In this document: positions 8,973 through 18,442 of the stretch, piece by piece | Position numbering within the stretch: the first letter of the stretch is position 1 | Layout of the letters: each line of letters begins with the position of its first letter | Source: Amoeboaphelidium occidentale | Taxonomy: Eukaryota > Aphelidiomycota > Aphelidea | Assembly (NCBI GenBank): GCA_023515795.1 | Contig: JALGPX010000078.1 | Span: 4,386 to 45,019 of the forward strand | Direction: 5' to 3' | Length of the DNA stretch: 40,634 nt | Position numbers and translations under genes: made by a program | The notes under the pieces: model-generated | Database searches by the model: none | Told to the model about the DNA's origin: nothing | The model's input: the letters and a program-made list of their open reading frames with translations, nothing else

Positions 8973-10556
8973 CTATTGTCTGTATGAATCTAATGTATCA
9001 GCTACTCTTAGCAAGCGCTCGATAACTTGTTGTTTTGTTAAATTGTTGCGTTTGAGATATGAAGGGTGCATTATGTAGTTAACGGCCTGACCAACAATCC
9101 TTGAGAGACTCGGTATAAGTAGCTCGTTTCTCTTCTTTGAAACCCCATTCAAAACTTTATAGGACTCCATAACGACACCATCGTAAGCCATGTTTAAGAA
9201 ATCTATAGCAAGCGAGTAAACTGAAGCCACAAATGATACTTCCTTCTTGAAAAACAAGCTAGAGAAGAAATCTTGAACATAATACCAAAATGAGTGCCAG
9301 AATGACTTATTTCTGTTAACTTCCCTTCTAAGAGTACTTGCCAAGATTCTAAGAGTTGATGCAGTAAACAAATCAATGTCGGCTTTACTTAAACAATCTT
9401 CAAGTAATTTCGGATTGATTATGAAACCCTTTAAAGAATCTCTTAAGCGATCGACATAGAGAGTTGTGTCTGGGTAATGAAGTAACAGCATTGGATTTCT
9501 TTGCAATTCATCGTACAATTCAACGAGTCCAGTAGAAACCTGGGCGAACAGAATGACAAAATCGTTCTCCCCAAAGGATTGTCCAGTGAGTTTCTTCTGG
9601 AGTTGTATTAGCGCAACCTTTGTGAATGATGCCATGTGAAACATACTTTCTTCTGGAGCGATTTCCTTAAAATATTTCTCTGCTTCAAATCGAACAGACG
9701 AACAAGCTCTTTTCTCTTCAACGCTGACTTCATGCATTTTTCCAGATTCTTTCCAACTGTTTTGAAATAGGCAACTGTAATAACGCATGTCTGAGATATC
9801 TTTGAGAATTCTTTCAGTTTGCGCAAGACTGAACAAGGTGTTGAATGGTTCTTCGTCAAACAAACTTGTTCTTAACTCCGGGTGATATTTCATAATATTC
9901 AACCACAAAGAAAACAAGCGATCTTGAGCATTCTTTCCAGAAGTATGTTTTAAAACTTCTTGGCAGTCACCATCTGAAGTGCACACAGAAATCATCGAAT
10001 TAAGGTGCATCTCAAAATCAAAATCAAAGCTACACGCCATCGCATCACCTCTGTCACATAATTCTTTGGCAGCATCCACCATTTGAGTGTATTGCTCAGA
10101 GATTTTAGCAAAACCAACAGCGATGTCAAGAGCTTTTGAGGCTAAAGCTCTTGACTCATCCGTATCAAAAAATACGGGAGTTGGTATACCCAATTTATGT
10201 TCCAAGCGAGTACGTCTAAGAGCGAAGGAGTACAATAGAACCGATCCCAATTGAGCTGCGTTCATAGGGCTGTCTTCTTTAAGCGCCATCTGATACTGCG
10301 ACTCCAAAAGACGTAAAGCATTCAACTTGGGTGACGACATTCTGTAAGTCCTAAGCAACATCTCCTGTTCATAATATTCTTCTACAAAGAACAATCCATC
10401 AGGATCCAATGCCAAAGACGCGTATGTCTTGCTGTAAATTGATCCATGATCAGCATCATCTTCGTTGAGCAGAGAGGCCAGACCACGAGATCCATCAGGA
10501 GCATAGACAATAGACAAAATTATGCTCAGAAGAGCAAGCAATTTTAGTGATTTCAT
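8973..10556 (-). CDS. Secreted or ER-luminal protein of unknown family
   Basis: One uninterrupted frame encodes 527 residues. The ATG at 10556 opens a clear signal peptide (MKSLKLLALLSIILSIVYA), so this start was preferred over an upstream extension that lacks an ATG. The mature chain is mostly helical in appearance, with scattered cysteines (about 8). A strongly aromatic, hydrophobic patch lies around residues 427-445 (FWHSFWYYVQDFF), followed by a longer apolar stretch that could be a membrane-associating hairpin rather than a span. I do not recognise a domain. No C-terminal KDEL-like signal is present; it ends in SYRQ. It converges on the cold-shock gene (70 bp apart) and diverges from the AIG2-like gene. 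It could be a lineage-specific secreted factor or a divergent member of an ER family. Confidence 0.8.
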   Translation of the reverse strand: MKSLKLLALLSIILSIVYAPDGSRGLASLLNEDDADHGSIYSKTYASLALDPDGLFFVEEYYEQEMLLRTYRMSSPKLNALRLLESQYQMALKEDSPMNAAQLGSVLLYSFALRRTRLEHKLGIPTPVFFDTDESRALASKALDIAVGFAKISEQYTQMVDAAKELCDRGDAMACSFDFDFEMHLNSMISVCTSDGDCQEVLKHTSGKNAQDRLFSLWLNIMKYHPELRTSLFDEEPFNTLFSLAQTERILKDISDMRYYSCLFQNSWKESGKMHEVSVEEKRACSSVRFEAEKYFKEIAPEESMFHMASFTKVALIQLQKKLTGQSFGENDFVILFAQVSTGLVELYDELQRNPMLLLHYPDTTLYVDRLRDSLKGFIINPKLLEDCLSKADIDLFTASTLRILASTLRREVNRNKSFWHSFWYYVQDFFSSLFFKKEVSFVASVYSLAIDFLNMAYDGVVMESYKVLNGVSKKRNELLIPSLSRIVGQAVNYIMHPSYLKRNNLTKQQVIERLLRVADTLDSYRQ

Positions 10557-10690
10557 CGCGTTATAAAAAAAATCAAGTGTAAATGCGTGACGATCTGCAC
10601 GTCGATCAGGGTGATTTATCGATGGATACAACACAGAATCGCCCGCTTGTTTCAATCCTGATACAAAGCTTGAAGCTTATCAATTTTAAG
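10557..10690. promoter_or_regulatory. Divergent promoter region
   Basis: These 134 bases separate the ATG of the secreted protein (minus) from the ATG of the AIG2-like protein (plus). A run of A residues lies near 10566-10572. No TATA box is obvious. Confidence 0.35.
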
Positions 10691-11107
10691 ATGGAATTCT
10701 TCTTTTATGGATCTCTGATGTCGAAGAAGACTCTATCAGTAGTTCTACAATGTGATCTTGAAACAGTCATGCTGAAATTTTCAAAAGCATCGCTCAAGGG
10801 ATATCGGCGATTTAAAGTTAAAGGTGCACTGTATCCCGGAATAGTTCAGGGAAATAAAGAAGAACATGTTGAAGGAATACTATTCAAATTCAAGGAAGAC
10901 GCTTCCGTTGAGATAACTAGACGGTTAGACAGGTTTGAGGGATATCAATATCAGAGGATAACTGCTGACGTTGTGCGAGCTGATGGACAAGTTGTGGAAG
11001 CTAATGTTTATGTATTTACGGATAGCGCTCTCATAACAGACCAAGAATGGGATTTTCAGGAGTTTCTAGCTAGAGAAGACCAATTCCTCAGAGGCGAATC
11101 GATTTAG
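10691..11107 (+). CDS. AIG2 / gamma-glutamylcyclotransferase-like protein
   Basis: An intronless gene of 138 residues. The N-terminal FFYGSLM matches the substrate-binding YGSL motif of the gamma-glutamylcyclotransferase fold. LKGYRRFKVKGALYPGIV is the conserved second block of the AIG2-like branch, and LDRFEGYQYQRI carries the glutamate that corresponds to the family's catalytic acid. Members of the fold release 5-oxoproline from gamma-glutamyl amines or peptides; for the AIG2-like branch the exact substrate is poorly defined, so only the fold is asserted. An in-frame extension upstream exists but has no similarity to the family, and the ATG at 10691 places the motif at the usual distance from the N-terminus. 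The stop lies only 7 bp from the stop of the convergent ZNG1-like gene. Confidence 0.82.
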   Translation: MEFFFYGSLMSKKTLSVVLQCDLETVMLKFSKASLKGYRRFKVKGALYPGIVQGNKEEHVEGILFKFKEDASVEITRRLDRFEGYQYQRITADVVRADGQVVEANVYVFTDSALITDQEWDFQEFLAREDQFLRGESI

Positions 11108-11114
11108 AGCCGTT

Positions 11115-12413
11115 TCACAAGCAATGCTTCCTGAAGGACTCAATGAAAGCAGTCTGATCAAGACTTCTTCCAATAAATGCCAGGCTCACTTTCACGTCTT
11201 TCAGATCGTTAATGTCGTAAAATTCTTCCGCTGCCATCAACTCTTTGTCGTACATTTCATACACGCCTTGATATATATCAACGTTATTAGAATCTTTGCT
11301 TTGTAAAAATCCCTTCATTCTTATAACTTCAGTCTTCATAGTAGAAGAGGGCAGAACATTCTCCCAAAGTATCGACTCTAACCATCTTTCGAATGCATCA
11401 ATTGAAGATACTTTCTCGTTAAATTGAATTCGTATCGCGGCTATTTCTCGCCTGCTGGATCCATGCGATTCTGATTCCTGTAGGAATGCGTTCACTTTGC
11501 TGATGTTAGAGTGCAGATTATAAGCTTGAATATTTAAAATGAAATCCAAAGGAACTTGAGATCTATGACATTCTCTAATAACAGCAGACTTATTAAATGC
11601 TCGCAGAGAGTCTGTAACATTCCTCAAGTGCTTATCGCTTTCCAGGAGATCTGTCTTGTTAATTAATAGTCGATCAGCCATAGCAACTTGTCTGGTAAAT
11701 ATTTCGTACTCTTCCTGATGAGTTTCACTTCCAGCCAGCCACTTTGATGTGGAGTCGACAACGCACACGATTCCGTCAAGCTGCACACAGCCGCCTTCGA
11801 CACACCAAAACATGCGCACCAACTCATCAGGCTTAGCAAGACCATTAGCTTCCAGCAACAAATGATCAATCTTCCTTCCACTCTCAATAGAAGTTTTAAT
11901 AAGTGCTTCGATCTGCAATAGTCCAATATCTTTTAATGAGCAGCACAGACACCCATTCGGCATCGTAAGCCATTCTTCTACATTATTCACGCCAGTAGAA
12001 TCTGATTTGCGCATTATCCGCGTCTTATCAATAGAAGATGTCTCACTGAAGTCATTTAGAATCACAGCCAAGTTTTTAGTCTGCAAAGGATCATTAAGTA
12101 AATGCTCCAGCAATGTGGTTTTTCCTGACCCAAGGAATCCCGTTATAATCGTCAGTGGCACTTTGATTCCGTCAATTGATGGTGCCACTTTGGGCACAGA
12201 GGGTTCCATAATATCTACCAAATCTGGAATTTCATCGACATGGTCCATTTGAAAAAGAAGGTCGTTTCGATCATGTGCTCCTTCTAGTTGAAATATCATA
12301 GTATCAGCCATTGTAGATTTAGTCCCTTCCTTGCGAGCTTGTACAAGCCTTAAAGCATTTGATGCCTGTTTGTGGTTGTTACAGCTCGCAAACATTTGGA
12401 TCATGTTCTCCAT
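11115..12413 (-). CDS. CobW/COG0523 GTPase, ZNG1-like zinc metallochaperone
   Basis: An intronless gene of 432 residues from the ATG at 12413. A P-loop (GFLGSGKTT, about 94-102) opens a SIMIBI-class G domain. The metal-binding GCLCC motif follows near residue 155, LLLEANGLAKP forms the switch region, and NKTDLL is the base-recognition motif. A CobW C-terminal domain ends with LAFIGRSLD. The family contains ZNG1, which uses GTP hydrolysis to deliver zinc to methionine aminopeptidase, and this is the most likely role. The N-terminal segment DEIPDLVDI resembles the CPELV client-binding motif but lacks its cysteine. The first 34 residues have no family match. A downstream ATG at 12311 or 12248 is therefore possible, although the gene at 12430 would in any case share the upstream region. 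Confidence 0.9.
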   Translation of the reverse strand: MENMIQMFASCNNHKQASNALRLVQARKEGTKSTMADTMIFQLEGAHDRNDLLFQMDHVDEIPDLVDIMEPSVPKVAPSIDGIKVPLTIITGFLGSGKTTLLEHLLNDPLQTKNLAVILNDFSETSSIDKTRIMRKSDSTGVNNVEEWLTMPNGCLCCSLKDIGLLQIEALIKTSIESGRKIDHLLLEANGLAKPDELVRMFWCVEGGCVQLDGIVCVVDSTSKWLAGSETHQEEYEIFTRQVAMADRLLINKTDLLESDKHLRNVTDSLRAFNKSAVIRECHRSQVPLDFILNIQAYNLHSNISKVNAFLQESESHGSSRREIAAIRIQFNEKVSSIDAFERWLESILWENVLPSSTMKTEVIRMKGFLQSKDSNNVDIYQGVYEMYDKELMAAEEFYDINDLKDVKVSLAFIGRSLDQTAFIESFRKHCL

Positions 12414-12429
12414 ACAGTAACAAGATCAG

Positions 12430-14044
12430 ATGGGCAACGAATTATCGAATGAATTCAACTCAAAGAAGAAGCTTGCAGAAGTAGACTTCAGCAAGCGCAA
12501 TCTTAAGACGATCCCACCAGAGATCAAGAACTTGAAGAACGCAGTCAAGATCGACTTCAGTCACAATGAGATATCTGACATACCGCCTGAGATAAGTAAG
12601 TTTAAGCAAATCATGAAGTTCTTATATATCTTTATTACAGGAAAGCTTATTGGCCTAAAGTCACTTAACCTTACCCACAATGTCTTCAATCACTTTCCTC
12701 CAGATCTGTGCAAGATGCCCAATTTGACTCATGTGTTCATGGGACAGAACAGACTATTCTACTCTCCCATCACACCTTTAATCGGAGAAATGACTAATTT
12801 GGTTCGTTTGGATATTAGTCATAATCAGTTGGAGTAAGTTTCGTATTGAGAGATTCAAGATGATTAACTTTTTAAGAGAGATCCCAAAGGAAATGGCATC
12901 TTTGGGTTCATTGAGACAACTTGATATGCATCACAATGATTTTAAAGTTATTCCAGATGTTATATTCCAATTGGGCAACTTGGAGATTCTGAATATCAAC
13001 CACAACAAGATCAAATTGATCTCTCCTGATCTTGGTAAACTGAGATATCTCAGAGAATTCGATATATCAGAAAATCAGGTCACAAAAATTGTAGAAGAAA
13101 TTGGATACTTGGAACGTCTCATTAGACTGACTGTTGGTTCTAATCAGCTCAGGGCATTGCCAGATCAGCTTGGTCGTTTGAGCAGATTAGAAGAGTTGGA
13201 CTTACAAGATAATCAAGCACTAAGCACTCTTCCTGCAGCATTAGGAAATTTGATGTGCCTTAAAGTGGTTAACTTGAGAAATACTCAATTAGATTCTCTT
13301 CCACCTGATTTGCTTGGTAACTGGACAGATATGGTTGATCTCTCTGTTAGAGAAAATCCACAGATTGATTATATTCCTGAGACCATTGGTAGAATGGCTC
13401 AATTGAAGCGACTTGACATGAATGGATGTTCAATTACAATGATTCCTGAAGAACTATGCGCTTGCACCAACATGGTTCACTTGGATCTAAGAAAGAACCA
13501 GTTGACAACTGACTCGTTTCCACCATCATTTGGTCAATTTCAACAAATGACTCGACTCTATTTGTCCCACAATCAGATTGAACAGATCCCAGAACAGATA
13601 ATTGAGCTACAAAACTTGGTCGAAATCGATTTGAGCAACAACAATATCTTCTCATTCTTTGATGATCAGTTCAGTGGAACTTTACCGAACTTGGAGAAGC
13701 TTTACCTGAACTCTAACAAATTGGAAGTTATTCCAGAGTTTGTGTTCACCAATTTCCCTAAACTACAGATTCTGGAGTTCAGACAGAACAATGTCCAGAC
13801 TATTCCACCTGAGATCAAACAATTAAAAACCTTGACGAAGGCTGACTTTAGCAGCAACAAGATTCAGAATATTCCTTACGAAATTTGTGAATTGAAAGGA
13901 TTACAAACTTTGGATTTAAACAACAATCCTTTGATGGGCATTCCTAATACGCTACTCAGTGGTCCAGCTCAGCCTATTTTGACTTTCTTAAAAGAAAAAC
14001 AGCAGCTACAGAAGAAGCAGAAGGGAGGCGCAAAAAAGAAATGA
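12430..14044 (+). CDS. Leucine-rich-repeat protein with N-myristoylation signal
   Basis: Exons 12430-12595, 12641-12833 and 12877-14044 encode 508 residues. The chain begins MGNELS, which has Gly2 and Ser6 as in the N-myristoylation consensus. About 20 tandem leucine-rich repeats of 22-25 residues fill residues 15-480, with the pattern LxxLdLsxNxIxxIPpeI. The tail is lysine-rich (KKQKGGAKKK) and could add electrostatic membrane binding. There are no membrane spans or enzyme domains. The repeat type is the intracellular plant/SHOC2-like class, in which the curved solenoid acts as a scaffold; SHOC2 itself supports RAS-RAF signalling. Assignment as a SHOC2 orthologue is not supported beyond general resemblance. 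Both introns interrupt repeats. It is divergent from the ZNG1-like gene with only 16 bp between the ATG codons. Confidence 0.88.
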
Positions 14045-14189
14045 TCATTTAGCGCGTTTTTTAATCTGCAATAGACACTATAGTTGAAACTGTATCGCTA
14101 ACCTAAGCTGTGATCGACGATCAACAACCGAAGCCACGTTCGCTGTCATCGAAAAAATTTTCTTTTGTGCAAAAGCAACACTCGCTGAA
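14045..14189 (+). promoter_or_regulatory. EF-2 upstream region
   Basis: This 145-bp gap holds the end of the LRR transcript and the EF-2 promoter. A run of A and T (AAAAAATTTTCTTTT) at about 14152-14166 lies 25-40 bases before the ATG. No TATA box is seen. Confidence 0.35.
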
Positions 14190-16769
14190 ATGGTACGTCA
14201 CTGGAATACAAAGGAAAATGAGGCCTAACTGTCTGCGCTGTAGGTTAACTTCACTATTAATGAAATCAGGGCGATGATGGACAAGCCGACCAATGTGCGT
14301 AACATGTCGGTTATTGCTCACGTCGACCACGGAAAATCTACTTTGACAGACTCATTGGTCTCCAAGGCAGGTATTATTGCAAACGCAAAGGCTGGTGAGG
14401 CTCGTTTCACTGATACTCGTCAAGATGAACAAGATCGTGGTATCACAATCAAATCCACCGCTATTTCCATGTTCTTTCAGATGGAAGATGATGATATTAA
14501 AGAAATTAAGCAAGAAACTCACGGTGGTGATTTCTTGATCAACTTGATTGACTCTCCTGGGCACGTCGATTTCTCTTCTGAAGTCACTGCTGCTTTGCGT
14601 GTTACCGACGGTGCTTTGGTTGTTGTTGACTGTGTTGACGGTGTTTGTGTGCAAACCGAAACTGTCTTGCGTCAATCTTTGACTGAGAAGATCAAGCCTG
14701 TCGTTATCATTAACAAGGTTGATCGTGCTTTGTTGGAATTGCAAGTTCAGAAGGAGGACTTGTACCAGAGTTTCTTGAGAACCATCGAAAGCGTTAACGT
14801 CATTATTTCTACTTACTATGACAAGGCATTGGGTGATATGCAGGTTTATCCTGAAAAGGGTACCGTTGCTTTCGGTTCTGGTTTGCACGGTTGGGCTTTC
14901 ACTCTTCGTCAATTCGCAAAGAGATATGCTAAGAAGTTTGGTGTTGAACAAGACAAGTTGATGAACAGACTTTGGGGTGAAAACTACTTCAATACTGCAA
15001 CCAAGAAATGGTCAAAGAAGAGCACCGATGAAAACGGAAAGCCTATTGAACGTGCTTTCTGTGTCTTTGTTTTGGACCCAATTTTCAAGCTATTTGACGC
15101 TATCATGAACTTCAAGAAGGATAAGATTGAAGAAATGATGACCAAATTGGAAATTACTTTGAAGTCTGACGAGAAGGACTTGGAAGGAAAACAATTGTTG
15201 AAGACCGTCATGAAGAAGTTCTTGCCTGCTGGTGAAGCTTTATTGGAGATGATTGTCATTCACTTGCCATCCCCAAAGACTGCTCAGAAGTACAGAGCTG
15301 AAGCATTGTACGAAGGTCCATTCGATGACGAAATTTGTGAATCTATCCGCAACTGTGACGAGAAGGGTCCTTTGATGTTGTACGTCTCCAAGATGGTTCC
15401 AACATCTGATAAGGGTCGTTTCTACGCTTTTGGTCGTGTCTTTTCTGGTACCGTTAAGGCTGGTATGAAGGTTAGAATTCAGGGTCCAAACTACGTTCCT
15501 GGCAAGAAGGAAGATTTGTTTGTCAAGAACATTCAGAGAACCGTTCTGATGATGGGAAGATATGTTGAACAGATTGACGATTGTCCTGCTGGTAACATTG
15601 TTGGTTTGGTCGGTATTGATCAGTTCTTGTTGAAATCCGGAACCATCACAAACAACGAAAACGCACACAACATGAAAGTCATGAAGTTCTCTGTCTCTCC
15701 TGTCGTCCAAGTCGCTGTTGAAGTCAAGAACGCTGCTGACTTGCCAAAGTTGGTTGAAGGTTTGAAGCGTTTGTCCAAGTCTGACCCTTGTGTCCAAACT
15801 TTCACTGCTGAATCTGGTGAGCACATTGTTGCTGGTGCTGGTGAATTACACTTGGAAATTTGTTTGAAGGATTTGGAAGAAGATCACGCTGGTGTTCCTT
15901 TGAAGATCTCCGAGCCTGTCGTTCCTTACAGAGAAACTGTTACAGAGGAATCATCTATCCAGTGTTTGTCCAAGTCTCCTAACAAGCACAACAGAATTTT
16001 CATGAAGGCTGCTCCTCTTGTAGAAGAGTTGTCTGTTGAAATCGATGCCGGAAGAATTACTCCTAAGGATGATTTCAAGGAACGTGCCAAGATCATGGCA
16101 AGTGAATACGGATGGGATGTCACTGAAGCAAGAAAGATTTGGTGTTTCGGTCCTGAAACCACTGGTCCTAACTTATTGGTTGACTGCACTAAGGCTGTTC
16201 AGTACTTGAACGAAATCAAAGACTCTTGTGTTGCTGGTTTCCAATGGGCTACTAAGGAAGGTCCTTTGGCTGATGAAAACATGCGTGGCGTGCGTTTCAA
16301 CATTCTTGATGTTGTCTTGCACTCTGATGCTATCCACAGAGGTGGTGGTCAAATTATTCCAACAACCCGTCGTGTCGTTTATGCTTCCGTTCTTACTGCA
16401 GCTCCATGTATTCAAGAACCTGTTTATATGGTCGAAATCCAATGTCCAGAAAGTGCTATGGGTGGTATCTATGGTGTGTTGAACAGAAGAAGAGGCCAGG
16501 TCTTCAGCGAAGAGCAACGTCCTGGTACTCCTATGTACAACGTGAAGGCATACTTACCTGTCAACGAATCTTTCGGTTTCACTTCAGATTTGCGCGCAAA
16601 CACTGGTGGACAGGCGTTCCCACAGTGTGTGTTTGATCACTGGCAATTAATGAACGGTGACCCTCTTACCGCTGGTAACAAGGTGTATGAGATCATCAAG
16701 GCAACCAGAAAGAGAAAGGGATTGAAGGAAGAAGTTCCTGGTCTAGACAACTATTATGATAAGCTTTAA
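14190..16769 (+). CDS. EEF2: Translation elongation factor 2
   Basis: Exon 1 is 14190-14192 and consists of the ATG alone. A 51-nt intron (14193-14243) follows, and exon 2 is 14244-16769. The product is 842 residues, the same length as the yeast protein, beginning [15 protein letters not shown]. It has the G1 motif (AHVDHGKST), a switch-I region with the regulatory threonine site (ARFTDTR), DSPGH, and NKVD. The diphthamide loop carries the histidine to be modified ([11 protein letters not shown]). EF-2 moves tRNA and mRNA through the ribosome during elongation. Codon choice is strongly biased (for example TTG leucine, GTT/GTC valine) compared with neighbouring genes, as expected for very high expression. 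The unspliced frame starts at 14274 and would lack the first 11 residues, which supports the ATG-only exon. Confidence 0.97.
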
Positions 16770-16782
16770 GCGGTAACCCCTG

Positions 16783-16788
16783 AATAAA
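16783..16788 (+). terminator. Putative polyadenylation signal of EF-2
   Basis: AATAAA lies 13 bases after the EF-2 stop codon. The stop of the convergent acyltransferase gene is 15 bases further on. Confidence 0.45.
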
Positions 16789-16802
16789 TCACTTAAATTG
16801 AA

Positions 16803-16808
16803 TTTATT
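16803..16808 (-). terminator. AATAAA overlapping the acyltransferase stop codon
   Basis: On the reverse strand CAATAAA spans the TAA stop of the acyltransferase gene, so the polyadenylation signal begins inside the last codon. Confidence 0.4.
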
Positions 16809-18402
16809 GAATTAATTCACTGACAGATGGATTGCCGTTGACAACTTTGCCAAGAATTTCATCAAACTTGTTCTTGAACTCCTCTGCGTCTTGATCAGAA
16901 ACTAAACTTGCATGATAACTGAAGACAACATTAGTGACACCATTAACTGTAACAGCGGTAATAGGAAACAATGCATTCGAGCCTTTCCAGTGAGTGCTTG
17001 ATGTACCAATGACATCAAGAACAGAAATCATGTCTGTATTGAGCGGTTCTACACCCAAACTGACTCCTTTGTACGATGTCATATCCAAATTCATGCTACT
17101 CAACATAACAGAAGTGGGGCGAAAGTCCGTAGCTTTTCGATTCTTCTGTCTTGGTTCAGCAATTGGTGAAATCCATTGCAGCGTTTTTAATGCGTGTTTA
17201 CGATACCATGCTTTTGCGTTGATAACTTCGTTCTTCACTTTAGCGGCAACTTTCCAGAATGGCATACGATGATCATAACAAAAATTCATAACATCGCATC
17301 CAAAAAAGAAATTACCAACGACATTTGGTGTAACAGGAGGATCTCCAGCGAATCTGATGTCCATCGCGATACTAACGCCTTGACACTTTGAAGTCCTTTG
17401 CTTCTTCATATACGACAAATATCTATGTGAAACCAAACCAGCGGCAGTTAAAGTTGAGGTCAAAGTACTTTTATGCTCTCTTCCTGCATCCTTTATCTCT
17501 GCTACTCTTTCATTTTGCATTTTCAATACCATGACCTTGTTGTAGAGAATATTTCCACTATTCAACGAGTATGCACCGAACTTCCATGATTTCTGGGAGG
17601 CCTGGCTGTTTAACGGCTCCACTGAATGATCGATTCTTTTGCCATCGAGCTCTTTTGGTTCATTTCCCGACCATCTACCAGATTCTGGGCCACGAACAAC
17701 TTGACAGTAATCCCACGCAGTTCTTAGAAAGATAGGCCATTCCCAGAATGGAATGTTAAACTTGGTCTCAAATTCCTGAGGCGGTTCGCCACTTAACGGC
17801 GTATCTCTTGGAATTGAATACTTCCTTGGATCCTTCACTTTAACATTATGCTCTAATCTCTTCTTGATGTTCTGCAGAATAGGCACGCAACCGAAACCAT
17901 CAGTCAAAACATGGTCCGCGATAATGATCAAGTCGATTTCAGCATAATTCTTGCGTTGTTCGCCAATAGCAACCATACGCCAACGAAGACCATTCAAGTA
18001 CAGATTCATTTCCTGTTCCAAAGCCTTGGCTTTATCTTCCAGCGACCATCCTTTTGGTCTATCATAATAGGAGAAATCAATAGGCAATTCCCCAAGAGTA
18101 TCAGCAAAAGGTGACGTATATTTACCATCAGAGCTTACGCGACAATGAAGGCGATACGTCGTGGCAACAACGTGATGAACAGCCTCGCGAAGCATATCAG
18201 GCGAAAACGTTTGTCCATTTGAGAGGTGAAGTTTAAATGTGGCAGCTACAGAAGCTTTGGTTTGCGATTGCGTAGCTGGATCATTACCAAGTAAGCAGAA
18301 TCTTTCAATAGTATTGAGCTTAGCATGTTCACGCCTGTTCGTTCCCAGCACACAAGAAAAAGACACGCATATCAAAAGAAGTAAATTTATATCGAAAATC
18401 AT
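16804..18402 (-). CDS. Secretory-pathway alcohol acyltransferase (condensation-domain fold)
   Basis: An intronless gene of 532 residues. A signal peptide or signal anchor (residues 1-20, ending VLG) precedes a chloramphenicol-acetyltransferase-like fold. The catalytic HxxxDG motif reads HVLTDG within IIADHVLTDGFG (about residue 165). The first half carries RLHCRVSSDG, and the C-terminal half has an LSSMNLDM and NVVFSYHASLVSD segment typical of the AATase/wax-ester branch. Such enzymes transfer acetyl or acyl groups from CoA to alcohols, amines or sterols. The N-terminal signal and lack of further spans place it in the ER lumen or outside the cell, which is odd for a CoA-dependent enzyme; yeast Say1/Atf2-related enzymes do act at the ER. 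The substrate cannot be read from sequence. An AATAAA on its own strand overlaps the stop codon. Confidence 0.78.
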   Translation of the reverse strand: MIFDINLLLLICVSFSCVLGTNRREHAKLNTIERFCLLGNDPATQSQTKASVAATFKLHLSNGQTFSPDMLREAVHHVVATTYRLHCRVSSDGKYTSPFADTLGELPIDFSYYDRPKGWSLEDKAKALEQEMNLYLNGLRWRMVAIGEQRKNYAEIDLIIIADHVLTDGFGCVPILQNIKKRLEHNVKVKDPRKYSIPRDTPLSGEPPQEFETKFNIPFWEWPIFLRTAWDYCQVVRGPESGRWSGNEPKELDGKRIDHSVEPLNSQASQKSWKFGAYSLNSGNILYNKVMVLKMQNERVAEIKDAGREHKSTLTSTLTAAGLVSHRYLSYMKKQRTSKCQGVSIAMDIRFAGDPPVTPNVVGNFFFGCDVMNFCYDHRMPFWKVAAKVKNEVINAKAWYRKHALKTLQWISPIAEPRQKNRKATDFRPTSVMLSSMNLDMTSYKGVSLGVEPLNTDMISVLDVIGTSSTHWKGSNALFPITAVTVNGVTNVVFSYHASLVSDQDAEEFKNKFDEILGKVVNGNPSVSELIQ

Positions 18403-18442
18403 TCAACAAATGAAATTCCTAAAATCGGCGTAACCTCGAGGA

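Noticed and set aside
11115-12413. EEFYD in the ZNG1-like protein as a link to the EEFYDP repeats of the pseudokinase
   Set aside because: A single five-residue match in an acidic loop is expected by chance.
14352-15824. Long antisense open frames opposite EF-2 (for example 14352-14951 and 15240-15824)
   Set aside because: They are created by the biased codon use of EF-2 on the other strand, overlap a clearly functional gene, and translate to asparagine/threonine-rich sequence without domains.
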